A DNA stretch of 64,000 nucleotides from Shinella sp. PSBB067 (GTDB taxonomy: Bacteria; Pseudomonadota; Alphaproteobacteria; Rhizobiales; Rhizobiaceae), in NCBI RefSeq assembly GCF_016839145.1, contig NZ_CP069304.1:496001-560000 (forward strand), given 5' to 3'. The position numbers and the translations under genes were made by a program. Numbering within the stretch: position 1 is the first letter of the stretch; every line of letters begins with the position of its first letter. Below are positions 26,035 through 35,065 of the stretch, in pieces. The notes under the pieces were generated by a model. The model was not told where the DNA came from. It ran no database searches and saw nothing but the letters and a program-made list of their open reading frames with translations.

Positions 26035-28443
26035 TCATTCGCCCGGAATTCGTACTTCGTAGTCGATGTTTTCCCAGCGCCGCTGCGAACCCAGCCACAG
26101 CAACGTGAACAGGATGCACCCTCCGGCCGCAAGCCCGGCCGTCGGCAGGTCCACCACATGGGTGGCGAAGGCGGTCTCGCGCGTCGGGCTGTCGCTGGTC
26201 GTGCCCCAGCCGTCGAGGCTCCAGTGTACCAGCGCCGGCGCATTCAGTTCCAGCCGCAGGATCTTGCCGCGCGGCATGGTCGCAATCCTGTTGTCGGGAC
26301 GCCAGATGCGCAGGGCGGCGGGCGTTCGGCGGCGGATATAGCGTTCGACCGTCTGCGGCGGCATGTCGAAGACCGCGCCGTCGGCGAGCGAGCGCAGCAG
26401 CTTGATATGCTCGGCATGCGCCCAGACCAGCGGCATGGCGCTGCCCGACGGACGGCCGAAGGCCAGTTCGCGTGCGGGAACATCCGGGCCGTCCCAGCTC
26501 TGCTCGGGCAGCAGGCCCTCGACCCCGGCGGACGCCTCCAGCGTTGCCAGCAGGGCCTCGGCGCGATCGCGCCGGCCGGCCGCCAGCTCGTAATGGGCGC
26601 GCTCGCCGGAAAGAAGCGGCCAGGCGCGCCCCTGTCCGATGCCGTCGAACGGCCCGCCGTCCGGTTTCTCGCCGTAGCCGTCGCCGGTGTAGCGGTACCA
26701 GAGCGGGCCCTGCGGCAAGTCCACCTTGAGCGCGTGGTCGATCGCCTTGATCGTATCGAGAATGCGCGGATCGTCCGGCCTGCGCAGTCCGAACCGCACC
26801 AGCGCCAGCGCATCGGGGCTCAGCACGTCCCAGGCCGGCAGCATGGCCTTTTCGGGAACCTGGTTGCGGATAGCGGTCTCGCCGTCCGCGGCGGCGACAT
26901 CCGTCGCGGCCGCGCCGGCGATGCGCACGTAATAGCCCTTGATGCCGGCCGCCTCGCAGATGTCCGGCCTTGAGGAAAAGGTCCAGTTCTCGATCTGCTC
27001 GTTCCAGCAATCGGCCGTTTCGCGCAGGTGTCCGGCGGCATCCGGGTCGCCTTCGGCCTCGATCAGGTCGGCGGCGGCAAGCAGGGCGGCGATCTCGACG
27101 GCCAGCGTGAAGGGGCTGTAGCCGCCGTCCTCTTCCCAGCGGTCCTGGATGGTCGCCGGGCCGTTGGCGACCAGATAGCCGGCCGCCTTGCGGATCATCG
27201 GCATGAAACGATCGAGATGCCGGCCGGCCAGATGATGGTGGCGGTGAAGCAGGTCGGCGAGCAGGATCGGAAACGCGCATTCGTCCATCTGCACGCCGGG
27301 CCAGTAGGGCCGCCCGTCCAGCCAGAGGTTCTGCGGCCAATGGCCGGAGGCGAGCTGGACTTCGCGCAGGTAGTCGAGGATGGCCAGCGCTTCCCGGCTG
27401 TCGCCGGCGGCCAGGAAACCGCCTGCCGTCTCGACGAGATCGCGCGGCCAGACGAGGTGGTAGCCGCCGAGGTCGTCGTCGCCCTTGTTGTCGCCCCACG
27501 GGATGGAAAGGCTCGCCACGACGGCGCCCGCGCGGTCGGCGGCGCGATGGGCGGCCAGCACGGCGGTGGACACGCGGTAGGCATTGACCTTTCCCGCATG
27601 CGGGCGGTCGAGCCCGACGAGACCGTGCTGCCAGCGGTGCCAGTTCTCGCGATAGCGATCCTGCGCCACGTCGAAGCCGGCATCGAGGCTTTCGAGCGCG
27701 GTGGCCGCGGCTTCGGTTTCCGACTGGCCGAAGGCGAGCGCCAGCACGACGGTCGGGTTGTCGGCGGTCAGGCCGATCTCGCCGGTCAGCGCGACATTGC
27801 CTTCGTCGGCGCGCTGGTAGCACGGGTCCAGCGTGCCGTGTTCGCGCAATTGCCGGTATCCGTCGGAGGTGCCGACATAGCCCGCCGAGCGTGCCTTCCA
27901 GGGGGTGGAAGCCGCCAGCGCCAGATAGCGCGAGCGCCCGCAGGCCATCAGCAACGGCGCGCCGTAATAGTCCGCGATCCAGGCCGAATTCTGCATGCCG
28001 GCATTGGTGAGATGCGGCGCCAGCAGCGCGAAGACGCCGTAATCGCCGACCGCGCCCTCGGCCGGCCTGAAGGTGATGCGCTGGAGGACGCAGGGGCGGG
28101 CCGGATCGCTGACGACATCCTTTTCGATGCTGTATCGACCGTCGCGGGCGGTATTGACCACATGGAAGGCCGGAACGCCGTCCGCCTGCCGCGTCGTCAT
28201 CGCGATGCAGTCGCGCTTTTCCTCGGAGAAATAGCCCGCGGGCCCCGTGACCAGCAGGCCGAAATCGCGCGTGCAGGCGCTGTCCACGCGCGGATAGTAG
28301 ATTTCGTTGAGGATGCCGTGGCTGAGCGTGAACCAGACGGGAGATTGCGGCGAGAGCGCCGTGCCCACGCCGCTCTTGGCGCTGGAGGTCCACCGGGCGG
28401 GAATGCCGGGCGCGCCGGGAGCGAAATCAATCAGTCGACGCAT
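26035..28443 (-). CDS. glycoside hydrolase family 15 glucoamylase/glucodextranase-like
   Basis: Protein of 802 aa. An N-terminal beta-rich domain (WFTLSHGILNEIYYPRVD, then ALLAPHL) precedes the (alpha/alpha)6 catalytic barrel. The GH15 catalytic acid is E388 in VQMDECAFPI and the base E647 in LLPEQSWDG; the barrel also shows GYHLVWPRDLVE and GHWPQNLWLDG. It releases glucose from alpha-glucan non-reducing ends. I see no signal peptide, so it is probably cytoplasmic and may act on glycogen, trehalose-like or imported glucans. Start 28443 has AGGTGG upstream. It is first in the cassette with gnd, zwf and a glucokinase. Confidence 0.93.
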   Translation of the reverse strand: MRRLIDFAPGAPGIPARWTSSAKSGVGTALSPQSPVWFTLSHGILNEIYYPRVDSACTRDFGLLVTGPAGYFSEEKRDCIAMTTRQADGVPAFHVVNTARDGRYSIEKDVVSDPARPCVLQRITFRPAEGAVGDYGVFALLAPHLTNAGMQNSAWIADYYGAPLLMACGRSRYLALAASTPWKARSAGYVGTSDGYRQLREHGTLDPCYQRADEGNVALTGEIGLTADNPTVVLALAFGQSETEAAATALESLDAGFDVAQDRYRENWHRWQHGLVGLDRPHAGKVNAYRVSTAVLAAHRAADRAGAVVASLSIPWGDNKGDDDLGGYHLVWPRDLVETAGGFLAAGDSREALAILDYLREVQLASGHWPQNLWLDGRPYWPGVQMDECAFPILLADLLHRHHHLAGRHLDRFMPMIRKAAGYLVANGPATIQDRWEEDGGYSPFTLAVEIAALLAAADLIEAEGDPDAAGHLRETADCWNEQIENWTFSSRPDICEAAGIKGYYVRIAGAAATDVAAADGETAIRNQVPEKAMLPAWDVLSPDALALVRFGLRRPDDPRILDTIKAIDHALKVDLPQGPLWYRYTGDGYGEKPDGGPFDGIGQGRAWPLLSGERAHYELAAGRRDRAEALLATLEASAGVEGLLPEQSWDGPDVPARELAFGRPSGSAMPLVWAHAEHIKLLRSLADGAVFDMPPQTVERYIRRRTPAALRIWRPDNRIATMPRGKILRLELNAPALVHWSLDGWGTTSDSPTRETAFATHVVDLPTAGLAAGGCILFTLLWLGSQRRWENIDYEVRIPGE

Positions 28444-28606
28444 GGATCCACCTGCCTTCCGTGTCCGCTCTAGGATGTCCACGCGGCGTAATTTGGATCA
28501 TGGCTTGTTCGGGTGACAGGGATCGCAAAATTTTTTTCGTTGCCGGGCGAGCCCATCGAAGCCGGCCGGCGTGGTGCCGGTCGAAGCAGCGGCCTTGCAG
28601 GCCGGC

Positions 28607-30316
28607 TCACGGGAGCACGCCTGCCGGGCCGGCGGCGGGCTGTGCGACCCGGCCGCGCCCCACGCGGGACAGCAATATCACCGGCAATATGCTGATCGCG
28701 ACAATCGCGAGGGCGGCAAGGGAGGCTTCCTCATAGGTCCCCCGGGCCGCTTCACCATAAAGGTGGGTGGCAAAGGTTTCGACATTGAGGGGGCGCAACA
28801 GCAGCGTTGCGGGCAATTCCTTCACGCAGTCCACGAAAACCAGAAGCGCCGCGGCGGAAATCGCGGTTTTCGAAAGCGGCAGGTGGACATGCCAGAACGT
28901 GCCCGAGGTGGATTGACCGAGGGTTCGCGACGCCTGATCCAGGGATCCGGGAATGCGCGAGAGACCGGCTTCGATACCGCCTGCGGAAATGGCGAGGAAC
29001 CGCACGACGAGCGCATAGACCACCGCGGTGCCCGATCCTATGAACAGCAGGCCGGTGGAGATGCCCAGCCACGCCGTCGCCGACCTGTCGATGAATCTGT
29101 CGAGCCCGGCAAGCACGATCAGCACGCCGATCGCCACGACGGTGCCGGGGGCGGCATAGCCCAGCGTCGAGAGCCGCAGCAGCCAGGAGGATTTCGCGCC
29201 GAGCCGCACGCGGGCGGCATAGGCGACGATGAGGCCGAAACCGACGGTCGCGACAGTCGCGGTCGTTGCGATCGTGATGGTGCTCGCCGCCTCGCTGAGG
29301 ATACGTGGCGAGAGGCCGGCGAACTGGTATCGCTTCCAGGCTTCCGTCACCAGGTAGACCGCAGGCGCGCCGAAGCCCAGCAGCACCGGCAGGGCGCCGG
29401 TGCACAGGAACAAGGCCCCCTTCCAGGCCGGAACCCGTTGCAGGACGAGCTGCGGGCTCCGCCGGGCGTCGCTGGCATAACGCTGCCGGCGCCGGGCCCA
29501 CCGCTCCAGCGCCACCAGCGCCACGACGATCAGCAGGAGCGCCAGCGCAATCTGCGAGGCGCCCGGCAGATCGGAGCGGGTGATCCAGGTCGTGTAGATC
29601 GAAACCGTCATCGTGCGCACGCCGAGGAATTCGGCCGCGCCCACGTCGTTCAGCGTTTCCATCAGGGCAAGGCTGATGCCCACGGCGACGGCCGGGCGCG
29701 CCAGCGGCAGCGCGACGCGCCAGAACACGGCGCGCCGGGAGACGCCGAGCGTACGGGCCGCATCGATGAGGTTTGCCGACTGCGTGAGGAACATCGCGCG
29801 CGTCGGAATATAGACATAGGGGTAGAGCACGAAGCCCAGGAGCAGGATGCAGCCGGTCATCGACCGGATATCGGGCAGGCGGAACTGGCGCGGGCTGTCA
29901 TGGCCCAGCATCCACCGGATCGCTCCCTGCACGGAGCCGATCGGATGCAGGATGTCGAGATAGGCATAGGCTATGATATAGGTCGGCACGGCAAGCGGCA
30001 GCAGCAGCGCCCATTCCAGCACGCGCCGGCCCGTGAAATCGTAGGCCGTCACCAGCCAGGCCGTGGTGGTGCCGATCACCGCCGTGACCATGCCGACGCC
30101 GGCCAGCAGGATGACGGTATCCGCCATCGCGGCGGGCAGGATCGTCGAAAACAGATGGTTCCACAGACCCGACGATCCCTTGGCCGCCTCGAGCAGCAAG
30201 CCGGCGATCGGCAGGAGGACGACAAGCGCGATCACGCCCGCGAACGTCAGCCAGCCGCTGCCCGGACGTTTCGCGGATCGGTCGATTTGGGGGCTGGTCG
30301 AGGCCGGCTGAACCAT
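28607..30316 (-). CDS. fbpB: ferric iron ABC transporter permease, FbpB/SfuB type
   Basis: Protein of 569 aa made of two fused permease halves, about 12 helices. Each half carries an EAA-type loop: ARTLGVSRRAVFWRVALPLARP in the first half and SRTLGQSTSGTFWHVHLPL in the second. The motif LLLPLAVPTYIIAYAYLDILHP is characteristic of Fe3+ permeases. The start at 30316 follows the hairpin behind fbpA. It is the last gene of the C-A-B iron operon and carries Fe3+ across the inner membrane. Confidence 0.93.
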   Translation of the reverse strand: MVQPASTSPQIDRSAKRPGSGWLTFAGVIALVVLLPIAGLLLEAAKGSSGLWNHLFSTILPAAMADTVILLAGVGMVTAVIGTTTAWLVTAYDFTGRRVLEWALLLPLAVPTYIIAYAYLDILHPIGSVQGAIRWMLGHDSPRQFRLPDIRSMTGCILLLGFVLYPYVYIPTRAMFLTQSANLIDAARTLGVSRRAVFWRVALPLARPAVAVGISLALMETLNDVGAAEFLGVRTMTVSIYTTWITRSDLPGASQIALALLLIVVALVALERWARRRQRYASDARRSPQLVLQRVPAWKGALFLCTGALPVLLGFGAPAVYLVTEAWKRYQFAGLSPRILSEAASTITIATTATVATVGFGLIVAYAARVRLGAKSSWLLRLSTLGYAAPGTVVAIGVLIVLAGLDRFIDRSATAWLGISTGLLFIGSGTAVVYALVVRFLAISAGGIEAGLSRIPGSLDQASRTLGQSTSGTFWHVHLPLSKTAISAAALLVFVDCVKELPATLLLRPLNVETFATHLYGEAARGTYEEASLAALAIVAISILPVILLSRVGRGRVAQPAAGPAGVLP

Positions 30317-30329
30317 GCTGTGCGGAAAG

Positions 30330-30350
30330 AAGGCGCCCGATGGGCGCCTT
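30330..30350 (-). terminator. hairpin between fbpA and fbpB
   Basis: AAGGCGCCC (30330-30338), loop GAT, GGGCGCCTT (30342-30350): a perfect 9-bp stem. On the minus strand it is followed by a short pyrimidine-rich run (TCTTTCC), so it could partly terminate transcription and lower fbpB relative to fbpA. Confidence 0.65.
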
Positions 30351-30360
30351 CCTCGTTTCC

Positions 30361-31383
30361 CTAGTTGTCGAAGCCGACCTTGTCGACGAGTTCGCTGGCC
30401 TGTTTGCGGTGGCCCACGATCTCCGACAGCGGCTTGCTGTCGATCTTCAGTTCGCCGAAGGAGGCGATGATCGGATCGCTCGCCACGCCGGCCTTCACCG
30501 GATATTCGTAGTTGGCCTCGGCATAGATCTTCTGTGCCTCGTCGGAAACGAGGTATTCGAGCAGCTTCACCGCCTCGTCCTTGTTCGGCGCGTGCTTGGC
30601 GATCGCCGCGCCGCTGATGTTCACCTGCGTGCCGCCGTCCTTGAAGGTCGGCAGGACGACCTTGATCGCATCGCCCCAGGCAACCTGCTCCTCGCCGCCC
30701 TTGCCCGAGCGCATCAGGCCGACATAGTAGGAGTTGGCGATGCCGATCTCGCAAATGCCGCCGAGGATGTCCTTGGCGACGTCGCGGTCGCCGCCGCCGG
30801 CCTTGCGCGCCAGGTTGTCCTTGACCCCGGCCAGCCACTTCTCGGTTTCCTCGGCGCCGTGGTGGGCGATGTAATCTGCGAAGAGAGCCGTGTTGTAGGG
30901 ATGCTGGCCCGAACGGATGCACACCTTGCCCTTCCAGGCCGGATCGGCGAGCTGTTCGTAGTTGAACGACGCCAGGTCGAGATCCTTGGCGGCATAGAGG
31001 ACGCGGGCGCGATAGGAAAGGCCGAACCAGTTGCCGCCGGCGTCGCGCAACTGCGCGGGGACGGCGCCGTCCAGCACTTCGGACTGGATCGGCTGGGTGA
31101 GGCCCTTGTCCACGAGGTCGACGAGGTTGCCGGCGTCGACGGTCATCAGGATGTCGGCAGGCGAGCTTTCGCCTTCCGACGCGACGCGCTCGGGAAGGCC
31201 GTCCTTCAGGAACACGGTGTTGACCTTCGTGCCGGTCGATTTCGTGTAGGCCTCGAGGAGGGGCGCGATGAGCGCCGGTTCGCGCGTCGTGTAGACGTTA
31301 ATTTCGGCGGCAGCGGCAACGGATGGAACGGCCAGAAGCGAAGCTGCGAGAAACGTGGATGCCAGGGCGGCGTGCGAGTTCAT
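30361..31383 (-). CDS. fbpA: periplasmic ferric-ion-binding protein
   Basis: Protein of 340 aa with a signal peptide (cleavage after SVAAAA). The mature protein starts AEINVYTTREPALIAPLL, as in FbpA/FutA proteins. The paired tyrosines that bind Fe3+ are Y219-Y220 in NSYYVGLM, and the NISGAAIAKHAPNKDEAVKLLEYL segment is also family-typical. AAAGGAGGG precedes the ATG. A TGA-N9-TCA element 40-55 bp upstream points to iron control by a RirA-like regulator. Confidence 0.95.
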   Translation of the reverse strand: MNSHAALASTFLAASLLAVPSVAAAAEINVYTTREPALIAPLLEAYTKSTGTKVNTVFLKDGLPERVASEGESSPADILMTVDAGNLVDLVDKGLTQPIQSEVLDGAVPAQLRDAGGNWFGLSYRARVLYAAKDLDLASFNYEQLADPAWKGKVCIRSGQHPYNTALFADYIAHHGAEETEKWLAGVKDNLARKAGGGDRDVAKDILGGICEIGIANSYYVGLMRSGKGGEEQVAWGDAIKVVLPTFKDGGTQVNISGAAIAKHAPNKDEAVKLLEYLVSDEAQKIYAEANYEYPVKAGVASDPIIASFGELKIDSKPLSEIVGHRKQASELVDKVGFDN

Positions 31384-31424
31384 AAGACCCTCCTTTAGGA
31401 ACGCGACACCCTTGCATCATTTCC

Positions 31425-31439
31425 TGATTTGATTAGTCA
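31425..31439. promoter_or_regulatory. IRO-box-like site (RirA type)
   Basis: TGATTTGATTAGTCA matches TGA-N9-TCA, the pattern described for RirA-regulated iron genes in rhizobia. It lies between fbpC and fbpA, upstream of fbpA. The match is short, so some chance risk remains. Confidence 0.55.
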
Positions 31440-31507
31440 AGTTTCCCGAGGAATTTATTGCCGAGATCACGCAAACTTGATGGGCCGTGATCGTCCGGCC
31501 CGCGCCG

Positions 31508-32575
31508 TCAGAAGGTCAGAACGCGGTCGGCCTGCACGGAAATCCGCACGTCCGACACGCCGTCGGGCAAGCGCTCCATCGTGCGGACCTTGAGCGGCGC
31601 CTCCAGCCCCTGGACGCGAAGGACAAGCTGCTCGATCTCGCCGTGGAAGACGCGCTGCTCGATCCGCGCAGGCAGGTCGCCGTCGTGCAGCGATACCGCA
31701 ATCGACTGGGGCCGGATGAACAGCGTCGCGGCGCTATCCGGCCGCAGGTCGAGTTGTTGCGGGAAGCTGCCGATCGCGGTGGTGAGCCTTCCGTCCCGAT
31801 AGACGCCGGGAACCTTGTTGAAGGCACAGAAGAACTCGGCGGCATAGGCGCTGTTCGGACGGTCGTGCAGGTCATGGGCCGACCCCTCCTGAACGATCCT
31901 GCCGGACCGCATCAGCACGACGCGATCGCCCGCCGAAAGCGCCTCCTGCGGGTCGTGCGTCACCATGATCACGGTCGTCCCGAGCGATTTCAGAAGCGCC
32001 AGCGTTTCCGTGCGCACTCTCTCCCGCAGGCCCTGGTCGAGATTGGAGAAAGGCTCGTCCATCAAGACGATGGCGGGGCGTGGCGCGAGGGCACGCGCGA
32101 GCGCGACGCGCTGCTGCTCACCGCCCGAAAGGGTATGCGGGAAGCGATGGACGAGGTGCTGAATTCCCACACGCTCAGCGACTTCGGAAAAGCGGGCCTC
32201 TGCCAATTGCCGCGGCAGCCGCTTGAGGCCGAAAAAGATGTTGTCGCGCGCGGTCAGGTGCGGAAAGAGCGCGTAGTCCTGGAAGACGAAGCCGACGTTT
32301 CGCGCCTCGGGTTCGACGAAGGTGCGCGGACCGTTGACCTGGCGGTCGCCGAGAAAGATCTGCCCGCCATCGGCCGTTTCGACACCCGCGACGATGCGCA
32401 GCAAGGTGGACTTCCCGCAGCCGGAATGGCCGACCAGCGAGACCACCTCGCCGCGGCGAATGTCGAGCGATATGCCGGATACCGCAGGTGTCTGCCCGAA
32501 GGCGCGACTGACATCCTGCAGTCTCAGGGCAAATTCTTCGGCGTTCTGGCTCATCAGGGCTGCTCGTCGCACCAT
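31508..32575 (-). CDS. fbpC: ferric iron ABC transporter ATP-binding protein
   Basis: Protein of 355 aa. Walker A GHSGCGKST (49-57), Q-loop VFQDYALFPHLTARDNI, signature LSGGEQQRV, Walker B IVLMDEPFSNLD and the switch histidine in MVTHDPQEAL. The C-terminal third is the regulatory TOBE-type domain (LFIRPQSIAVSLHDGDL). It energises the FbpB permease. Start at ATG 32575; ATG 32554 (MSQNAEE) is a possible alternative. A 124-bp gap with the IRO-like site separates it from fbpA. Confidence 0.93.
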   Translation of the reverse strand: MVRRAALMSQNAEEFALRLQDVSRAFGQTPAVSGISLDIRRGEVVSLVGHSGCGKSTLLRIVAGVETADGGQIFLGDRQVNGPRTFVEPEARNVGFVFQDYALFPHLTARDNIFFGLKRLPRQLAEARFSEVAERVGIQHLVHRFPHTLSGGEQQRVALARALAPRPAIVLMDEPFSNLDQGLRERVRTETLALLKSLGTTVIMVTHDPQEALSAGDRVVLMRSGRIVQEGSAHDLHDRPNSAYAAEFFCAFNKVPGVYRDGRLTTAIGSFPQQLDLRPDSAATLFIRPQSIAVSLHDGDLPARIEQRVFHGEIEQLVLRVQGLEAPLKVRTMERLPDGVSDVRISVQADRVLTF

Positions 32576-32678
32576 TGTTCTTCAGGGCAGAAATAACCAT
32601 CCCTCCCGTTTTGTCCATGGGCAGGCCAGCGGCAGACGTGGCACTCGCACCACCTATGACAGCCTCAAGCCCAACATA

Positions 32679-33644
32679 TCATATGGGCTGCTCGAGTGGA
32701 GACACGTCGTGTCGGCCATAAGCATGGGACGGATCGACGGTGTCGGCGCGTGTGTCGCCTTTTCCGTTAGCTGCCACGACAGCCTCGGCGGCTCCTTCCA
32801 GCAACTGATGGGCCGGGAGCCCGTTGTTGATCGGCCGTATCGAGTAAATCTGCAAGGGAGCCGACTTCGGATCGGAGCGCAGCCGCCTCAGCCGCCCGTG
32901 CTCGAGCTCCAGCCGATAGAGCCGCTCCGGAAGATAGGCGAGCCCCAGACCTGCGATCACCAGGTCGGCGGCTGTGCGGAACGTGTTGCAGATCGTCAGG
33001 TTGCGGAAATGCACGTCATTCGTCGTCATCCAGTTCAGCGTCGAGCCCCGGAACTGCCATTCCCGCGAGGTGGCCACGACCGGCAGCTCGCTGAGGCTCT
33101 GCGGCGTGATTGTGTCCGGTATCTCGGGAACGAACGGGCTGCACATCCAGCAGAAATCGATCGATTCGAGGATCGTGGATGCGAAGCGGGACTGGGGCAT
33201 TTCGCAGGCTGCAAACGCCATGTCGAGAGTCCCTGCATCCAGCTTTTCCTCGATGACATGCGAAAGCGCGACCTCGATTTCGAGTTGCAGGCGCGGATAG
33301 GTGCGTCGCACCACGCTGATAAGCGCCGGCAGCCACGTAAGGGCGACGATCTCGGCGACACCAAGCCTGACATAGCCGACCACTTCCTCCTTGGCCGTCG
33401 CCGCCTGCCGGAAGCGTTCCGCGGCCAGCAGGATCTCTTCCGCAAAGGGCATGAGCAGCACGCCCTGGTTGGTCAGGCGCGCCGTGCGCTGCGAGCGATC
33501 GAACAACGGCACGCCGATGCGCATCTCCAGTTCCTGGATGCGCATGGAGATGGCGGATTGGGTCGCGTTCAGACGATGGGCGGCCTGGGCGAAGCTGCCC
33601 AGCCGTGCCGCCCAGTAGAACGTTTCGATATGCCGGTGGTTCAT
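32679..33644 (-). CDS. LysR-family transcriptional regulator
   Basis: Protein of 321 aa. The N-terminal winged helix-turn-helix is classical (HIETFYWAARLGSFAQAAHRLNATQSAISMRIQELE), followed by the LysR substrate-binding domain. It is divergent from the amidohydrolase/importer operon that starts at 33805 and probably activates it with a nitrogenous ligand. The ATG at 33644 (MNHRHIE) was chosen over an earlier start because the family begins there. An inverted repeat TTCAATT...AATTGAA lies in the divergent gap. Confidence 0.93.
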   Translation of the reverse strand: MNHRHIETFYWAARLGSFAQAAHRLNATQSAISMRIQELEMRIGVPLFDRSQRTARLTNQGVLLMPFAEEILLAAERFRQAATAKEEVVGYVRLGVAEIVALTWLPALISVVRRTYPRLQLEIEVALSHVIEEKLDAGTLDMAFAACEMPQSRFASTILESIDFCWMCSPFVPEIPDTITPQSLSELPVVATSREWQFRGSTLNWMTTNDVHFRNLTICNTFRTAADLVIAGLGLAYLPERLYRLELEHGRLRRLRSDPKSAPLQIYSIRPINNGLPAHQLLEGAAEAVVAANGKGDTRADTVDPSHAYGRHDVSPLEQPI

Positions 33645-33672
33645 GTCTGTCCCCGAAGCTCTCGGGCGATAC

Positions 33673-33702
33673 TTCAATTTTCCTGATATTTCGTCAATTG
33701 AA
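33673..33702. promoter_or_regulatory. candidate LysR-type binding site
   Basis: TTCAATT (33673-33679) and AATTGAA (33696-33702) are inverted and separated by 16 bases in the gap between the divergent LysR and M20 hydrolase genes. The position suits control of both promoters. Confidence 0.5.
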
Positions 33703-33804
33703 GAATTCGTTTTTCCTGGGATGCCGCGCGTGGAATGAATTTGACATCGCCCGGCTGGTCATGGGGCCGGCTGCTGGACAGAATACAAGCGACAGCGAGG
33801 AAAC

Positions 33805-35046
33805 GTGTCTACCAAGCATATCGAGATCGACCCGGCATTCGTCGAGAAAACCATTCTGGAAATCGCCGTTTTCGGAGCAGTCGGGGAAACGGGCGTTTCC
33901 CGCACGGTCTATTCGCCGGAATGGGTGGGGGCGACGGATTATTATGCCGATGCCTGCGCGGCGGCGGGGCTGGAGGTGCACCGGGACGCGGTCGGCAACG
34001 TCTGGGGCAGGCTGAAAGGATCGACGGACGAGAAATCGGTCGCCTCCGGCTCCCATATCGATTCCCAGACGCCGGGCGGCCGCTATGACGGCACCCTGGG
34101 CGCGCTTGCCGCGCTCATCGCCCTCAAGGTCCTGAAGGAGCAGTTCGGCACCCCCAGGCGGACGATCGAGGCCGTGGCGTTCTGCGAGGAGGAATCCAGC
34201 CGCTTCCCGAATGCGAACTACTGGGGCTCGCGTGCCGTCACGGGGCGCATCTCGCCCGAAGATCCCGAACGCGTCATCGCCTTTTCCGGTGAGACCATCG
34301 CACAGGCGATGCGCGATGTCGGGCTCGACCCGGCGCGTATCCCCGAAGCCCGCCGCGACGATATCGGCAGTTTCGTCGAACTCCACATCGAGCAGGGGCC
34401 GATCCTGGAGCAGGCTGGCCTTCCCGTCGCGATCGTCGACGCGATCACCGGTATCCGCCACTATCGCGGCGAGATCGGCGGCGTGCAGAATCATGCGGGC
34501 GCCTTCCCGATGGACATTCGGCACGATCCGCTTGCCGGATTCGCCGAAATCGCCTCGGGGTTGATCAATACGGCCCATCGCATCGGCCGGCCGGCCGTTA
34601 CGACGATCGGGCGCGTCGTCGTCGAGCCGAATTTTCCGGGCATCATTCCCGCCAAAGTCGGCTTCACCATCGATGCCCGCCATCCCGACCCGCAGGCGCG
34701 GCACAGGCTCTATGCAATGCACGAGAGCCTGATGAGCGAAGTCGCCGCGCGGCGCGGCCTGGAGATAGACTGGGAAGTCATGCTCGATCACGAGCCCTCT
34801 CCTTCCGATCCTGCCCTCGTGTCGACCCTCCAGCGCGTCGCCGCGGAGCAGGGCGTGCCGTTCATGACCATGGCCAGCGGTGCCGGCCACGATTCGCAGC
34901 AGATGGCGGCTATCGCGGACGTCGCGATGATCTTTGTCCGGTCGAAGGATGGCCGGAGCCATACGCCGGATGAATTCTCGTCGGTCGAGGACATCGTGGC
35001 GGGGATCCGCGTGCTGGCTGCGGGGCTGCACGCATTGGCATACTGA
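33805..35046 (+). CDS. M20-family Zn-dependent amidohydrolase (allantoate amidohydrolase / N-carbamoyl-amino-acid hydrolase type)
   Basis: Protein of 413 aa. Metal ligands sit in GSHIDSQTPGGRYDG (H84, D95) and AVAFCEEESSRF (E129, E130); HIEQGPILE and GHDSQQM near the C-terminus complete the active site and mark the allantoate/carbamoyl amidase branch rather than general peptidases. It hydrolyses C-N bonds of ureido or carbamoyl compounds, releasing ammonia and CO2 or an amino acid. It is first in the LysR-divergent operon and is followed by a PuuE-type ring amidase. Confidence 0.92.
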   Translation: MSTKHIEIDPAFVEKTILEIAVFGAVGETGVSRTVYSPEWVGATDYYADACAAAGLEVHRDAVGNVWGRLKGSTDEKSVASGSHIDSQTPGGRYDGTLGALAALIALKVLKEQFGTPRRTIEAVAFCEEESSRFPNANYWGSRAVTGRISPEDPERVIAFSGETIAQAMRDVGLDPARIPEARRDDIGSFVELHIEQGPILEQAGLPVAIVDAITGIRHYRGEIGGVQNHAGAFPMDIRHDPLAGFAEIASGLINTAHRIGRPAVTTIGRVVVEPNFPGIIPAKVGFTIDARHPDPQARHRLYAMHESLMSEVAARRGLEIDWEVMLDHEPSPSDPALVSTLQRVAAEQGVPFMTMASGAGHDSQQMAAIADVAMIFVRSKDGRSHTPDEFSSVEDIVAGIRVLAAGLHALAY

Positions 35047-35065
35047 GCAACAGAGGAGAGATTCC

